From: an uncultured Acidovorax sp.
GTDB taxonomy: Bacteria > Pseudomonadota > Gammaproteobacteria > Burkholderiales > Burkholderiaceae_C
NCBI GenBank assembly: GCA_913774955.1
Contig: CAJYKV010000007.1
Span: 645,693-709,692 of the forward strand
Length of the DNA: 64,000 nucleotides
Direction of reading: 5' to 3'
Below are positions 30,641 through 39,884 of the stretch, piece by piece. The notes under the pieces are model-generated. The model saw only the letters and a list, made by a program, of their open reading frames with translations. It did no database searches and was not told where the DNA came from. Position 1 is the first letter of the stretch. Every line of letters begins with the position of its first letter. The translations under genes and the position numbers were made by a program.

Positions 30641-31864
30641 ATGACTTCCTCCGCCACTGCCGCAAACCCCTCCCCGGAACGCAGCCTGCCGCTCGCAGGC
30701 CTGCGCGTGGTGGAGTTCACCCACATGGTCATGGGCCCGACCTGCGGCATGGTGCTGGCGGATCTGGGCGCCGAGGTCATCAAGGTGGAGCCCGTGGAGG
30801 GCGACCGCACCCGCCACCTGCTGGGCGCGGGCGCGGGCTTCTTCCCGATGTTCAACCGCAACAAGAAGAGCATCGCGATCGACCTGCGCAGCGCCGAGGG
30901 GCTGGAAGTGGCGATCCGCCTCGCGTCCTCCGCCGACGTGGTGGCGCAGAACTTCAAGCCCGGCGTGATGGCGAAATACGGCCTGGATTACGCGGCGCTC
31001 TCGCGCCTCAACGAAGGGCTGGTGTACGTGAACCACACCGGCTTCCTGCCCGGGCCCTACGAGCACCGCACCGCGCTCGACGAAGTGGTGCAGATGATGG
31101 GCGGCCTCGCCTACATGACGGGCCGCCCGGGCGATCCGCTGCGCGCGGGCACCAGCGTGAACGACATCATGGGCGGCATGTTCGGCGCGATCGGCGCGAT
31201 GGCGGCGCTGATGCAGCGCGCGCAGACCGGCCGCGGCCAGGAGGTGGATTCCGCGCTGTTCGAGAACAACGTCTTCCTGGTGGGCCAGCACATGATGCAG
31301 TACGCCGTGACCGGCCAGCCCGCGGCGCCCATGCCGGACCGCATCTCCTCCTGGGCCGTGTACGACGTGTTCAGCGTGAAGGACGGCGGCCAGATCTTCC
31401 TCGCCGCGGTGAGCGACGCCCAGTGGCGCACCTTCTGCACCGCCATGGGCTATGCCGACCTGCTGGCCGATGCCGCGCTCGCCCTCAACAACGACCGCGT
31501 GCGCGCCCGCGCCACGCTGCTGCCCGAACTGCGGCGCCGCCTCGCGCAGCACACGGCGGACGAACTCGCCGCGGTCTTCGAGCGCCACGGCCTGCCGTTC
31601 GCGCCGATCCTGCGGCCCGAGCAGCTGTTCGACGATCCGCACCTGAACGCCACCGGCGGCCTGGCCGAGGTCACGCTGCCCGATGGCGACCGGGCCGGCG
31701 AGCGTGCCCGCGTCACGCTGATGCCGCTGCGCATGGACGGCGAACGCCTGCCCGTGCGCGCCGATCCGCCTCGGCTGGGCGAGCACACGCGCGAACTGCT
31801 CGAAGGCCTGGGCTATGCGCCCGGCGCCATCGACGCGCTGCGCGAGGCCCGTGCCGTGGCCTGA
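30641..31864 (+). CDS. CaiB/BaiF (class III) CoA-transferase
   Basis: 407 residues from the ATG at 30641; an earlier in-frame ATG (30578) would add a Ser-rich 21-residue lead, and neither has a clear Shine-Dalgarno. Family blocks: LAGLRVVEFTHMVMGPTCGMVLADLGAEVIKVEP, FNRNKKSIAIDL, and the region of the catalytic Asp (NHTGFLPGPYEHRTALDEVVQ). It transfers CoA between acids, probably preparing the substrate for the upstream lyase. It lies 173 bases after the lyase and about 90 before the Bug gene. Confidence 0.9.
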   Translation: MTSSATAANPSPERSLPLAGLRVVEFTHMVMGPTCGMVLADLGAEVIKVEPVEGDRTRHLLGAGAGFFPMFNRNKKSIAIDLRSAEGLEVAIRLASSADVVAQNFKPGVMAKYGLDYAALSRLNEGLVYVNHTGFLPGPYEHRTALDEVVQMMGGLAYMTGRPGDPLRAGTSVNDIMGGMFGAIGAMAALMQRAQTGRGQEVDSALFENNVFLVGQHMMQYAVTGQPAAPMPDRISSWAVYDVFSVKDGGQIFLAAVSDAQWRTFCTAMGYADLLADAALALNNDRVRARATLLPELRRRLAQHTADELAAVFERHGLPFAPILRPEQLFDDPHLNATGGLAEVTLPDGDRAGERARVTLMPLRMDGERLPVRADPPRLGEHTRELLEGLGYAPGAIDALREARAVA

Positions 31865-31955
31865 TCGACGATTTTTCGACGACCGTTTTCCCGGGGCCTT
31901 TCCGACGAGCGCGGCGCAGTCCGCGCGGCCCACCCACAACGATGGAGACATGCGC

Positions 31956-33023
31956 ATGCCGATCCTGCCACCCCCACCGGCCCCGGGCCGCCACCGTCCT
32001 GATGCCGGGCTCGGCGCCGATGCCCATGCGCCCGCCGCGGCCCTGACCCGCCGCACGGTGCTCACCCTCGGCGCCGCCGCGGCCCTGGCCACCGCCGGGA
32101 GCGGCCTGCGGCCCGCGCGGGCCCAGTCCCACCCGGACCGGCCGCTGCGCGTCATCCTGCCGCTGTCCGCCGGCTCGGGGGCCGACGGCGCCATCCGCGC
32201 GATCGGCACCAGCCTGTCGAAGGCGCTCGGCCAGCCGGTGGTGATCGAGAACCTGCCCGGCGCGGGCGGCATCACCGGCACCGCGCAGATCGTGCGCGCG
32301 CCCAAGGACGGCTCCGTCATCGGTGTGGTCTCCAACAACCACGTGGTGAACCCCAGCGTCTACAAGAACATCCCGTTCGACTCGCTCGCCGACATCGCCC
32401 CCATCACCATCCTGGGCGCCACGCCCTTCGTGCTGGTGGCGAACCCCGCGGTGCCGGCCGCGAACGTGCGCGAGCTGATCGCCCTCGCGAAGGCGAAACC
32501 GGGCGTGCTCAATTACGGCTCCTCCGGCAACGGCACCATCCTGCACCTGGGCGCCGCGATGTTCGCCGACCAGGCGAAGGTGGATATCCAGCACGTCCCC
32601 TACAAGGGCATGGGCCCGCTCATGAACGACGTGCTGGGCGGGCAGGTGCAGCTCGCCGTGGTAGCCGCCGCGCCCGCCGCGCCGCACATCAAATCCGGCG
32701 CTCTGCGGGCACTGGGCGTGACCACCGCGGCGCGCGTGCCCACGCTGCCGGGCGTGCCCACGATCGCGGAGCAGGGCCTGCCGGGCTTCGCGCTCGACGG
32801 CTGGATCGCGCCCGTGGCGCCGGCCGGCATCCCGAAGGCGGAACTCGCGCGCCTCTACGCCGGCTTCAAGGCCGCGATGGAGATGCCCGAGGCACGCGAT
32901 GCGCTCATCACCCAGGGCTACGAGATCCAGCTCACGCCGCCCGAGCAGGCCGCGGCCTTCTTCCGCAGCGAGGCTGCGCGCATGGCGCAGGTGGTGAAGA
33001 GCGCGCACCTCACCATCGACTGA
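31956..33023 (+). CDS. Tripartite tricarboxylate transporter (Bug) substrate-binding protein
   Basis: 355 residues from the ATG at 31956 (GGAG spaced 8); ATG 31950 is also possible. An N-terminal Tat-like signal (TRRTVLTLGAAAALATAG ... ARAQ) leads to a mature Bug domain: RPLRVILPLSAGSGADGAIRAI, VVIENLPGAGGITGTAQIVRAPKDG, NYGSSGNGTILHLGAAMF, VPYKGMGPLMNDVLGGQVQ. These capture carboxylates in the periplasm. No TctA/TctB membrane genes are nearby, as is common for orphan Bug genes in this group. Confidence 0.93.
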   Translation: MPILPPPPAPGRHRPDAGLGADAHAPAAALTRRTVLTLGAAAALATAGSGLRPARAQSHPDRPLRVILPLSAGSGADGAIRAIGTSLSKALGQPVVIENLPGAGGITGTAQIVRAPKDGSVIGVVSNNHVVNPSVYKNIPFDSLADIAPITILGATPFVLVANPAVPAANVRELIALAKAKPGVLNYGSSGNGTILHLGAAMFADQAKVDIQHVPYKGMGPLMNDVLGGQVQLAVVAAAPAAPHIKSGALRALGVTTAARVPTLPGVPTIAEQGLPGFALDGWIAPVAPAGIPKAELARLYAGFKAAMEMPEARDALITQGYEIQLTPPEQAAAFFRSEAARMAQVVKSAHLTID

Positions 33024-33036
33024 CGGCGGCTTCCCG

Positions 33037-33951
33037 TCAGCACGCCTCGGCGCGCGCAGGTCCCTTCGCGCGCCCGCGCGTCGCGAGCCAGCACAGCACC
33101 GCGCCGCCGCACACCATGCCGGCCCCGGCCCAGAAGGGGGCCGAGAGCGGCACCTGCAGAAGCACCGCCGCCAGCGCCGCCGACAGCACCGGCGTGAAGT
33201 ACGACGCACCCGCCAGCAGCGTCACGTTGCCGTGCAGGATGCCCACGTTCCATGCCGCGTAGCCGAAGCCCATCGCCGCCGCGGCGAGCGCGAGGTGCAC
33301 CACCGTGGCCAGGCTCCAGTGCATCGCCGGGGCGCCGCCCGCGAGGTATTTCGCCCACAGCACCAGCGCGGTGAGCAGGAAGAACAGCGTGATCCCGTTC
33401 GTGCCGCGCGCGATGCGCGCCGTGACGGTGCAGTAGGCCGCCCAGATCAGCGCCCCGGCGAACGCCAGCCCGTAGCTCAGCGGGTTGCCCTGGATGTTGC
33501 CGACCATGCCGGCCGCGCTCACCCCGTTGCCGCCGCCCAGCACCATGCAGATGCCCGCCAGCGACACCGCCAGGCCCGGCACCACCAGCCAGCCCGCGCG
33601 CTGGCCGTTGAACAGGATCGCGGCCACCATCGTGAAGGTGGGCCACAGGTAGTTCACCATGCCCACCTCGATCGCCTGCTGCCGCGTGTCCGCATACCCG
33701 ATGGAGAGCGACAGGCACAGCTCGTAGCTGACGAACAGCACGCTGCCCCAGGCCAGGTACCGGCGCGGGAACGCGCGCAGCGGCGTGAAGCCGACCGTCG
33801 CCCACAGCAGCACCGAGGCCGCCGTGTAGATCGCCGCCGCGCCGCCCGTCGCGCCCAGCCCCTCGGCCACGCCGCGGATCAGCCCGACGATCGAGGCCCA
33901 CAGGGCGATGGCGACGAGGCCGATGAGCGTCGCGCGGTTCCTTTTTTCCAT
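33037..33951 (-). CDS. yddG: Aromatic amino acid exporter of the DMT superfamily (YddG)
   Basis: 304 residues, ten predicted helices in two EamA repeats. Start MEKRNRATLIGLVAIALWASIVGLIRGV and blocks FVSYELCLSLSIGYADTRQQAIEVGMVNYLWPTFT match YddG, which exports Phe, Tyr, Trp and some analogues. It converges with the Bug gene (13 bases between stops), and the 285-base upstream gap (33952-34236) to virK shows no clear signal. Confidence 0.88.
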   Translation of the reverse strand: MEKRNRATLIGLVAIALWASIVGLIRGVAEGLGATGGAAAIYTAASVLLWATVGFTPLRAFPRRYLAWGSVLFVSYELCLSLSIGYADTRQQAIEVGMVNYLWPTFTMVAAILFNGQRAGWLVVPGLAVSLAGICMVLGGGNGVSAAGMVGNIQGNPLSYGLAFAGALIWAAYCTVTARIARGTNGITLFFLLTALVLWAKYLAGGAPAMHWSLATVVHLALAAAAMGFGYAAWNVGILHGNVTLLAGASYFTPVLSAALAAVLLQVPLSAPFWAGAGMVCGGAVLCWLATRGRAKGPARAEAC

Positions 33952-34236
33952 GCGCGGATTATCGAAGTGGCCCGGCGGGCACCCCGCGGAAAACTAATGC
34001 AATGGATGAAGTTCCTCAATGCGGCGCCGTCCGGCGGTCCTGACGGCCGGCCACCGATGAGCGCGCGGGCCTTGCGGGGCAAGGATGGCCCGGTGCCGCA
34101 GGCACGTCGCCATCGCTGCCGGGCCTGCGCCAACGTGCCGAAGCCGGTGGCGGCGCAGGGGTGTCTCCGAAGCGACAGTTGCCTACCATGGGCGCGCTCT
34201 CGCTCCCCAACCCCTCGCATCGAAAGGTTCGCACCC

Positions 34237-34686
34237 ATGGTCCGACTGCTCCCTTACCGCACCTACTGCCTGCTGCTCGCGCCCGCCCTCTGGATCGCCG
34301 CCAGCCCCGCCGCCCATGCCAGCGATGTCCTGCCCACCCATGCCGCCATCCTGCAGGCGCTGGACCAGGGCAAGAACGTCTCCGTGGCCATCGATCTCTC
34401 GCAATGCATGCCGCAGGGCGCCGCAGCGCACTCGCAGACGCGCGGGGGCCGCCGCATCGATGCCTACCGCATCGTGCAGGACGGCACCGTCTCGTTCAGC
34501 GACTCGCACGTCACCGTGGCGGGCGACGGCCAGCCGATCGTCCAGTTCATGCGCTACCAGGTGCGCCCCGACCAGACCGTGGACTTCGGCACCTGGATGT
34601 TCAACCTGCCCGGCTACGACCTGCGCTCGCCACCCGTGGCCTACCGCTGCGCCATCGGCCAGGGCACGCGTTTCCACAAGGAGTGA
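34237..34686 (+). CDS. VirK-family secreted protein
   Basis: 149 residues from the ATG at 34237. A signal peptide (LLLAPALWIAASPAAHA) precedes a small domain: THAAILQALDQGKNVSVAIDLSQC, RIDAYRIVQDGTVSFSDSHVTV, PIVQFMRYQVRPDQTV and a C-terminal Cys, so Cys-Cys pairing is possible. The pattern fits the VirK family first seen in Agrobacterium and present in plant pathogens; its activity is unknown. No PIP box was found upstream. It converges with the LysR gene. Confidence 0.78.
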   Translation: MVRLLPYRTYCLLLAPALWIAASPAAHASDVLPTHAAILQALDQGKNVSVAIDLSQCMPQGAAAHSQTRGGRRIDAYRIVQDGTVSFSDSHVTVAGDGQPIVQFMRYQVRPDQTVDFGTWMFNLPGYDLRSPPVAYRCAIGQGTRFHKE

Positions 34687-34711
34687 CCGCCCGCCGCCGG
34701 AGCGGTGCGCG

Positions 34712-35692
34712 TCAGGGCAGGGCGGGATCCGCCGACGGCCCGCCCGCGGCGAGGCGCCAGAACGCCTCCGCTGCGTCCGACATCTCCGTGCGCTGGCGAT
34801 AGAGCCGGATCTCCACCGGCACGTCCCAGGCGGCCGGCCCCGCGGGCACCAGCGTGCCGGCGCGCAGCTCGTCCGCGACCAGGCTCTGCGGCAGCCACGC
34901 CAGGCCCCGGCCCTCCAGCGCCATCGCCTTGAGCAGCGCCGCATGGTGGGCAGTGAACACCACCTCCACGTCGCCGGGCATGCTCGCCGGGCCGCCCGGA
35001 TCGAACACCCCTTTGCGCAGCGCCCGCATGATCCGTCCCAGGCCCGAGGCATCGCTGTACGCCAGCACCGGCAGCGGTGGCCGCGCGCCGCTCTGCGCCT
35101 CCGGGCCCGGGATGGCATGCAGCGGCGTCCCGCCCGCCTGCGGAGCGGACACGGGCTGCAGCACGTCGTCCGCCAGCCGCACCGCCGGGTAGGCCGACTC
35201 GTCCAGCCGCCCCGGCACGGCCGCATGCCCGTGGCACAGCACGAACTGCACGCGCCGCTGCAGGGCCAGGTCCTCGCAGGCCTGGTAGCTGTCGGAAACC
35301 GTCTGGATCGGCCCCAGCCGCAACTGCGACTCCAGGCCCCCGAGCCAGCGCGGGAAGAACGTGAGCGACAGCACGTGCGTCGCCGCGAAGCGCAGGCTGG
35401 CCGCCGCCTGGGCCTGCGCGGCGCAGGCCTTGATGCGTGCCGCCTCCAGCCGGGCGAGCACGTCCTCCAGCAGCGGCTGGAAGCGCTGGCCCGCGGCGGT
35501 GAGCGCCGCCGGGTGCGCGCTGCGGTCGAACAGCTCGGCGCCCACCCAGTCCTCCAGCGCGCGGATGTGGCGGCTGAACGCGGGCTGCGCGATGGCGCGG
35601 GCCTCGGCCGCGCGCGAGAAATTGCCGCTTTCGGCGAGGGCGAGGAAATCCTCCAGCCACTCCAGATCCAGCGGTCGGTTGCCGGGGCCCAT
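34712..35692 (-). CDS. LysR-family regulator of the D-tartrate cluster
   Basis: 326 residues from the ATG at 35692. HTH: LDLEWLEDFLALAESGNFSRAAEARAIAQPAFSRHIRALEDWVG. The effector domain follows (FVLCHGHAAVPGRLDESAYPAVRL, VLAYSDASGLGRIMRALRKG, AWLPQSLVADELRAG). It is divergent from the dapA-like/Bug/SDR/tarD cluster across 156 bases, so control of that cluster is likely, with tartrate or a related acid as inducer. The HTH and length are typical. Confidence 0.88.
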   Translation of the reverse strand: MGPGNRPLDLEWLEDFLALAESGNFSRAAEARAIAQPAFSRHIRALEDWVGAELFDRSAHPAALTAAGQRFQPLLEDVLARLEAARIKACAAQAQAAASLRFAATHVLSLTFFPRWLGGLESQLRLGPIQTVSDSYQACEDLALQRRVQFVLCHGHAAVPGRLDESAYPAVRLADDVLQPVSAPQAGGTPLHAIPGPEAQSGARPPLPVLAYSDASGLGRIMRALRKGVFDPGGPASMPGDVEVVFTAHHAALLKAMALEGRGLAWLPQSLVADELRAGTLVPAGPAAWDVPVEIRLYRQRTEMSDAAEAFWRLAAGGPSADPALP

Positions 35693-35848
35693 GCGTCTCC
35701 TGGCGCATGCCGGGCACGCGCGGATAGTTGTATGCGATTCGGGTATTGGACGGCCGCGGGCAGGGCGGGAATCATCCGCTGCGTTCCCCTTCCTTTTCCA
35801 CCAACGGCCCCACGACGGGACCATCCCGGAACCACGGAGACAGCCCAC

Positions 35849-36787
35849 ATGCCTTCCATCGCGAATTATCGCGGCATCATCCCCGCCATTTCGTGCCCCT
35901 TCACGCCGGACCACCGCATCGACGAGCCCGCGCTGCGCAAGCTCGCCTCCTGGCTCGCCGGCCACGACGGCGTGGTCGCCATCATGACCAACGGCCACAC
36001 CGGTGAAGTGTTCTCGCTCACCCCGGCCGAGCGCGCGGAAGTCACCCGCATCGTGGCGGACGAACTGAAAGGCCGCTGCCCCGTCATCTCATCGATCGTC
36101 TGCGAAGGCCTGAAGGACGCCGCCGACCATGCCCGCGCCGCCGTGGCCGCCGGCGCCGTCGCGCTCGACGTGATGCCCCCCCACCACTGGCTGCGCTTCG
36201 GCTTCACCTCCGGCCATGCGCTGCAGTACTTCGAGGCGATCCATGAGGCCGCGCCGGATGCCGACCTCGTCTGCCACGTCTACCCCGCGTGGACGCGTGC
36301 CTCGTACTCGTCGCAACTGCTCGCCGACCTCGCCAGGCTGCCCTACCTGCAGGCCTTCAAGGTGGGCCAGCGCGACATGAACAAATACGCCCGCGACATC
36401 CAGGCCATCCGCGAGGCCGACGCCTCCAAGGCCATCCTCACCTGCCACGACGAATATCTGCTCGCCTCCATGGTGCAGGGCGTCGACGGCGCGCTGGTCG
36501 GCTTCGCCACCTTCATCCCGCAGCTCATCATCGACCTGTGGAACGCCGTGAAGGCGGGTGACCTGAAGAAGGCCATGGAGGTGCAGGCCGTCATCACCCC
36601 GCTCAAAGACGCCGTCTACGGCGGCGGCGAGCCCACGGGCGAGGCCCATGCGCGCATGAAGGGCGGCATGTTCCTGGCCGGCGTGATCGACGACGCCACC
36701 GTGCGCCCGCCCACCGAAGCGCCGAACGCGAAGGAAATGGATGCGCTGCGCGCCGCGGTGAAGCAGGCCGGCCTGCTGCAGCGCTAA
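35849..36787 (+). CDS. Dihydrodipicolinate synthase (DapA) family aldolase/lyase
   Basis: 312-residue TIM-barrel protein. Visible are YRGIIPAISCPFTPDHRIDEPALRKLASWL, NGHTGEVFSLTPAERAEV, the Tyr-containing CHVYPAWTRAS and the Schiff-base lysine region LQAFKVGQRD. It is not a true DapA: location and sequence suggest a pyruvate or sugar-acid lyase/dehydratase acting on a carboxylate. It is first in an operon with a Bug receptor, an SDR and D-tartrate dehydratase. The preceding GGAG is about 11 bases from the ATG. Confidence 0.85.
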   Translation: MPSIANYRGIIPAISCPFTPDHRIDEPALRKLASWLAGHDGVVAIMTNGHTGEVFSLTPAERAEVTRIVADELKGRCPVISSIVCEGLKDAADHARAAVAAGAVALDVMPPHHWLRFGFTSGHALQYFEAIHEAAPDADLVCHVYPAWTRASYSSQLLADLARLPYLQAFKVGQRDMNKYARDIQAIREADASKAILTCHDEYLLASMVQGVDGALVGFATFIPQLIIDLWNAVKAGDLKKAMEVQAVITPLKDAVYGGGEPTGEAHARMKGGMFLAGVIDDATVRPPTEAPNAKEMDALRAAVKQAGLLQR

Positions 36788-36876
36788 ACGGCTCCAGCAA
36801 AAAAAGGGGCGGGGGATTTTGAGTCCCCTGACACCCCGGGTGGCCTCACAAGAAACACGACAGGAGACAAGACACC

Positions 36877-37854
36877 ATGCAACGCAACCACTTCCTGCGC
36901 GCCGCTCTGGGCGCCGCCGCCCTCGCGGCGGCGGCCGGCGCCGTGGCGCAGACACAGCCAGCGCAGACCTATCCCAACAAGTCCGTGCGGATGGTCATCC
37001 CCTTCCCGCCGGGCGGCACGCTCGACGCCGTCGGCCGCATGCTTGCGCAGAAGCTCGGCGAGCAGACGGGCCAGTCCTTCGTCGTGGACAACAAGCCCGG
37101 CGGCAGCGGCGTGATCGGCGGCGACACCGTCGCCAAGGCCCCGGCGGACGGCTACACCCTGCTGTTCAGCGCCTCCACGCACACCACGGCGCCGATGACG
37201 CTCAAATCGGCACCCTACCACGTCACGCAGGATTTCGTGCCCGTGGCCCTGGTCGCGAAGGCGCCGCTCTCGGTCGCGATCAACAAGGACCTGCCCATCA
37301 CCGACATCAAGAGCCTGCTCGCCTACGCCCAGGCCCGGCCCGGCAAGATGACCTTCGCGGTCGGCTCCATCGGCTCGGCCGGCCATCTCTCCACCGAACT
37401 GCTCAAGCGCGCCGGCAAGATCGATTATTTGATCGTTCCGTACAAGGGCACCGCGCCGGCCTTCCAGGACCTGATCGGCGGGCAGATCGACGGCTTCATC
37501 GACCCGATCCTCGGCTCGCTCCAGTACCACAAGAGCGGCATGCTCCGCGTCGTGGCCGTCACCTCGGCCCAGCGCGTGCCCAGCCTGCCGGACGTGCCCA
37601 CCGTGGCCGAAACCATCCCCGGCTACGAGTTCTACAGCTGGTACGGCCTCTGGGCCCCGGCCAAGACGCCACCCGCGCTCGTGCAGCGCCTCAACGCCGA
37701 AGTGAACAAGGCCCTGGCCGAGATCGGTCCCAAACTCAAGGAGCAGGGCCTGCTCGTCACGCCCGGCAGCGCGGAGGATTTCGCCAGGTTCCAGCGCGAG
37801 GACATGGAGCGCTCCCAGAAGATCGTGACCGAGGGCCGCATCCGTGCCGAGTGA
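36877..37854 (+). CDS. Bug-type periplasmic substrate-binding protein
   Basis: 325 residues with signal peptide (FLRAALGAAALAAAAGAVAQ). Bug hallmarks: KSVRMVIPFPPGGTLDAVGRMLAQKL, VVDNKPGGSGVIGGDTVAKAPADGYTLL, VPYKGTAPAFQDLIGGQIDGFID. ACAGGAGA precedes the ATG. It probably binds tartrate or a related C4 acid for the neighbouring enzymes; the membrane components are absent here. Its end overlaps the SDR start by 11 bases. Confidence 0.93.
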   Translation: MQRNHFLRAALGAAALAAAAGAVAQTQPAQTYPNKSVRMVIPFPPGGTLDAVGRMLAQKLGEQTGQSFVVDNKPGGSGVIGGDTVAKAPADGYTLLFSASTHTTAPMTLKSAPYHVTQDFVPVALVAKAPLSVAINKDLPITDIKSLLAYAQARPGKMTFAVGSIGSAGHLSTELLKRAGKIDYLIVPYKGTAPAFQDLIGGQIDGFIDPILGSLQYHKSGMLRVVAVTSAQRVPSLPDVPTVAETIPGYEFYSWYGLWAPAKTPPALVQRLNAEVNKALAEIGPKLKEQGLLVTPGSAEDFARFQREDMERSQKIVTEGRIRAE

Positions 37855-38656
37855 CACGCTTCCGGCGGCCGGCCCCATGCCCCATGCCGTCGTCACCGGC
37901 AGCAGCAGCGGCATCGGCCGCGCGATCGCCGAATCGCTGCTCGCCACCGGCTGGCGCGTGACCGGGCTCGACGTGGCACCACCCGCCATCGCGCATCCGG
38001 CCTTCGCGCACCTGCCCGTGGATCTCGCCGACGGCGGAGCCATCGCCCGCGCCGCAGCGGCGCTGCTGGAGCAAGGGGCGCGCGACACCGCGGCGCCGAA
38101 CGCATCGGGCCATGCCAGCGCCCACGCGCCGGCCCCGTCGCCCGCACCCCAGGCCCCGGACGCCCCCGATGCCCTCGTCCACGCCGCAGGCGTACTGCGC
38201 GTCGGCCCGCTCGGCCAGCTCGACCATGCCGGCGGCGAACTCATGTGGCGCCTGCACGTCGATGCCGCCACACGCCTCGCCGACGCCCTCGTGCCCTCCA
38301 TGGCCGCGCGCGGGCGCGGCCGCGTCGTCTTCATCGGCAGCCGCGTGGCCCAGGGCATGCCCGGGCGCGGCCAGTACGCCGCCACCAAGGCCGCGCTCAT
38401 CGCGCTTGCGCGCAGTTGGGCGGCCGAGGTGGCGGGTCAGGGCGTCACCGTCAACGTCGTCTCGCCGGCGGCCACCGCCACCGGCATGCTCGCCGACCCG
38501 GCCCGCGCCGGCAGCGCGCCGCGCCTGCCGCCCATTGGCCGCCTCATCGAACCCGCGGAAATCGCAGCGCTCACGGGCTACCTGCTCTCGCCCGCGGCCG
38601 CGGCCATCACCGGGCAGGACATCGCCATCTGCGGCGGTTCCTCGCTCGCCCGCTGA
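37844..38656 (+). CDS. Short-chain dehydrogenase/reductase
   Basis: 270 residues. Nucleotide motif TGSSSGIG (residues 19-26), then NAG-equivalent VHAAGVL, the catalytic Ser in VVFIGSRVAQ and YxxxK in GQYAATKAAL. An Ala/Pro-rich insert (about residues 85-110, ASGHASAHAPAPSPAP) interrupts the usual fold before the NAG motif. Gene overlap with the Bug gene and proximity to tarD make it a tartrate-cluster member, perhaps oxidising a hydroxy acid; substrate not known. Confidence 0.88.
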   Translation: MPSDTLPAAGPMPHAVVTGSSSGIGRAIAESLLATGWRVTGLDVAPPAIAHPAFAHLPVDLADGGAIARAAAALLEQGARDTAAPNASGHASAHAPAPSPAPQAPDAPDALVHAAGVLRVGPLGQLDHAGGELMWRLHVDAATRLADALVPSMAARGRGRVVFIGSRVAQGMPGRGQYAATKAALIALARSWAAEVAGQGVTVNVVSPAATATGMLADPARAGSAPRLPPIGRLIEPAEIAALTGYLLSPAAAAITGQDIAICGGSSLAR

Positions 38657-38714
38657 CCTCCGTCCTTCCCCTTCCACTCTCTTCCATCCCACACGGCCCG
38701 AGCCTTTGACCACC

Positions 38715-39884
38715 ATGAGAATCGTCGACATCCTCGAATCCACGCGCCCCATCAAGTCCGACATCCGCAACGCCTACATCGACTTCTCGAAGATGACGCT
38801 CAGCCTCGTCGCCGTCGTCACCGACGTGATCCGCGACGGCCAGCCCGTGATCGGCTACGGCTTCAACTCCAACGGCCGCTACGGCCAGGGCGCGCTCATG
38901 CGCGACCGCTTCATCCCGCGCGTGCTGGAGGCCGACCCCGCCTCCCTGGTCGATGACACCGGCGACAACCTGTGCCCCCACAAGATCTGGGCGCGCATGA
39001 TGACCAACGAAAAACCCGGCGGCCACGGCGAGCGCTCCGTCGCCGTCGGCACCATCGACATGGCCGTGTGGGACGCCGTGGCAAAAATAGCGAACAAGCC
39101 CCTCTACCAGCTGCTCGCCGAGCGCTACGGCAACGGCACGCCCGCCAACCCGCGCGTGTTCGTGTATGCGGCCGGCGGCTACTACTACCCCGGCAAGGGC
39201 CTGGACGGCCTGAAGCAAGAGATGGAGAGCTACCTCGCGCGCGGCTACTCCGTCGTCAAGATGAAGATCGGCGGCGCCACGCTGGCCGACGACTGCGAGC
39301 GCATCGAGTCCGTCCTGAAAATCCTCGGCCCGGGCCAGCAGCTCGCCGTGGACGCCAACGGCCGCTTCGACCTGCAAACCGCCATCGACTACGGCAAAGC
39401 CCTCTCCCAATACCCCCTGTTCTGGTACGAAGAAGCCGGCGACCCGCTCGACTACGAACTGCAGGCCAAACTCGGCGAGGTGTACCAGGGCCCCATGGCC
39501 ACGGGCGAGAACCTGTTCTCCATGCAGGACGCCCGCAACCTCATCCGCCACGGCGGCATGCGCCCCGACCGCGACTGGCTGCAGTTCGACTGCGCCCTCA
39601 GCTACGGCCTCGTCGAATACCTGCGCACGCTCGACATGCTCAAAGACAACGGCTGGTCCCCCAGCCGCTGCATCCCCCACGGCGGCCACCAGATGTCCCT
39701 CGCCATCGCCGCCGGCCTGGGCCTGGGCGGCAACGAGAGCTACCCGGATTTGTTCCAGCCGTATGGCGGGTTCCCGGACGGGGTGAAGGTGGAGAACGGG
39801 TATGTGACGCTGCCGGCGTTGCCGGGGATTGGGTTTGAGGGGAAATCGGATTTGATTGGGGAGATGCGGGCGTTGGCGGGTTAG
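38715..39884 (+). CDS. tarD: D(-)-tartrate dehydratase
   Basis: 389 residues of the mandelate-racemase/enolase superfamily, same length as the characterised Bradyrhizobium TarD (from memory). It dehydrates D-tartrate to oxaloacetate. Key residues fall at the expected positions: Lys184 in VKMKIGG, metal ligands Asp213 (VDANGRF), Glu239 (WYEEAGD) and Glu265 (ATGENLF), and His322 (IPHGGHQM). The NEKPGGHGE loop that gives specificity is present near residue 100. From about 39741 to the stop the codon choice turns G-rich (GGG, TTG) compared with the C-rich body. Confidence 0.93.
   Translation: MRIVDILESTRPIKSDIRNAYIDFSKMTLSLVAVVTDVIRDGQPVIGYGFNSNGRYGQGALMRDRFIPRVLEADPASLVDDTGDNLCPHKIWARMMTNEKPGGHGERSVAVGTIDMAVWDAVAKIANKPLYQLLAERYGNGTPANPRVFVYAAGGYYYPGKGLDGLKQEMESYLARGYSVVKMKIGGATLADDCERIESVLKILGPGQQLAVDANGRFDLQTAIDYGKALSQYPLFWYEEAGDPLDYELQAKLGEVYQGPMATGENLFSMQDARNLIRHGGMRPDRDWLQFDCALSYGLVEYLRTLDMLKDNGWSPSRCIPHGGHQMSLAIAAGLGLGGNESYPDLFQPYGGFPDGVKVENGYVTLPALPGIGFEGKSDLIGEMRALAG

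Noticed and set aside
34208-34232. A possible PIP box before the VirK gene
   Set aside because: One TTCGC is present at 34228, but the position 20 bases upstream reads CAACC, so the second half site is missing.
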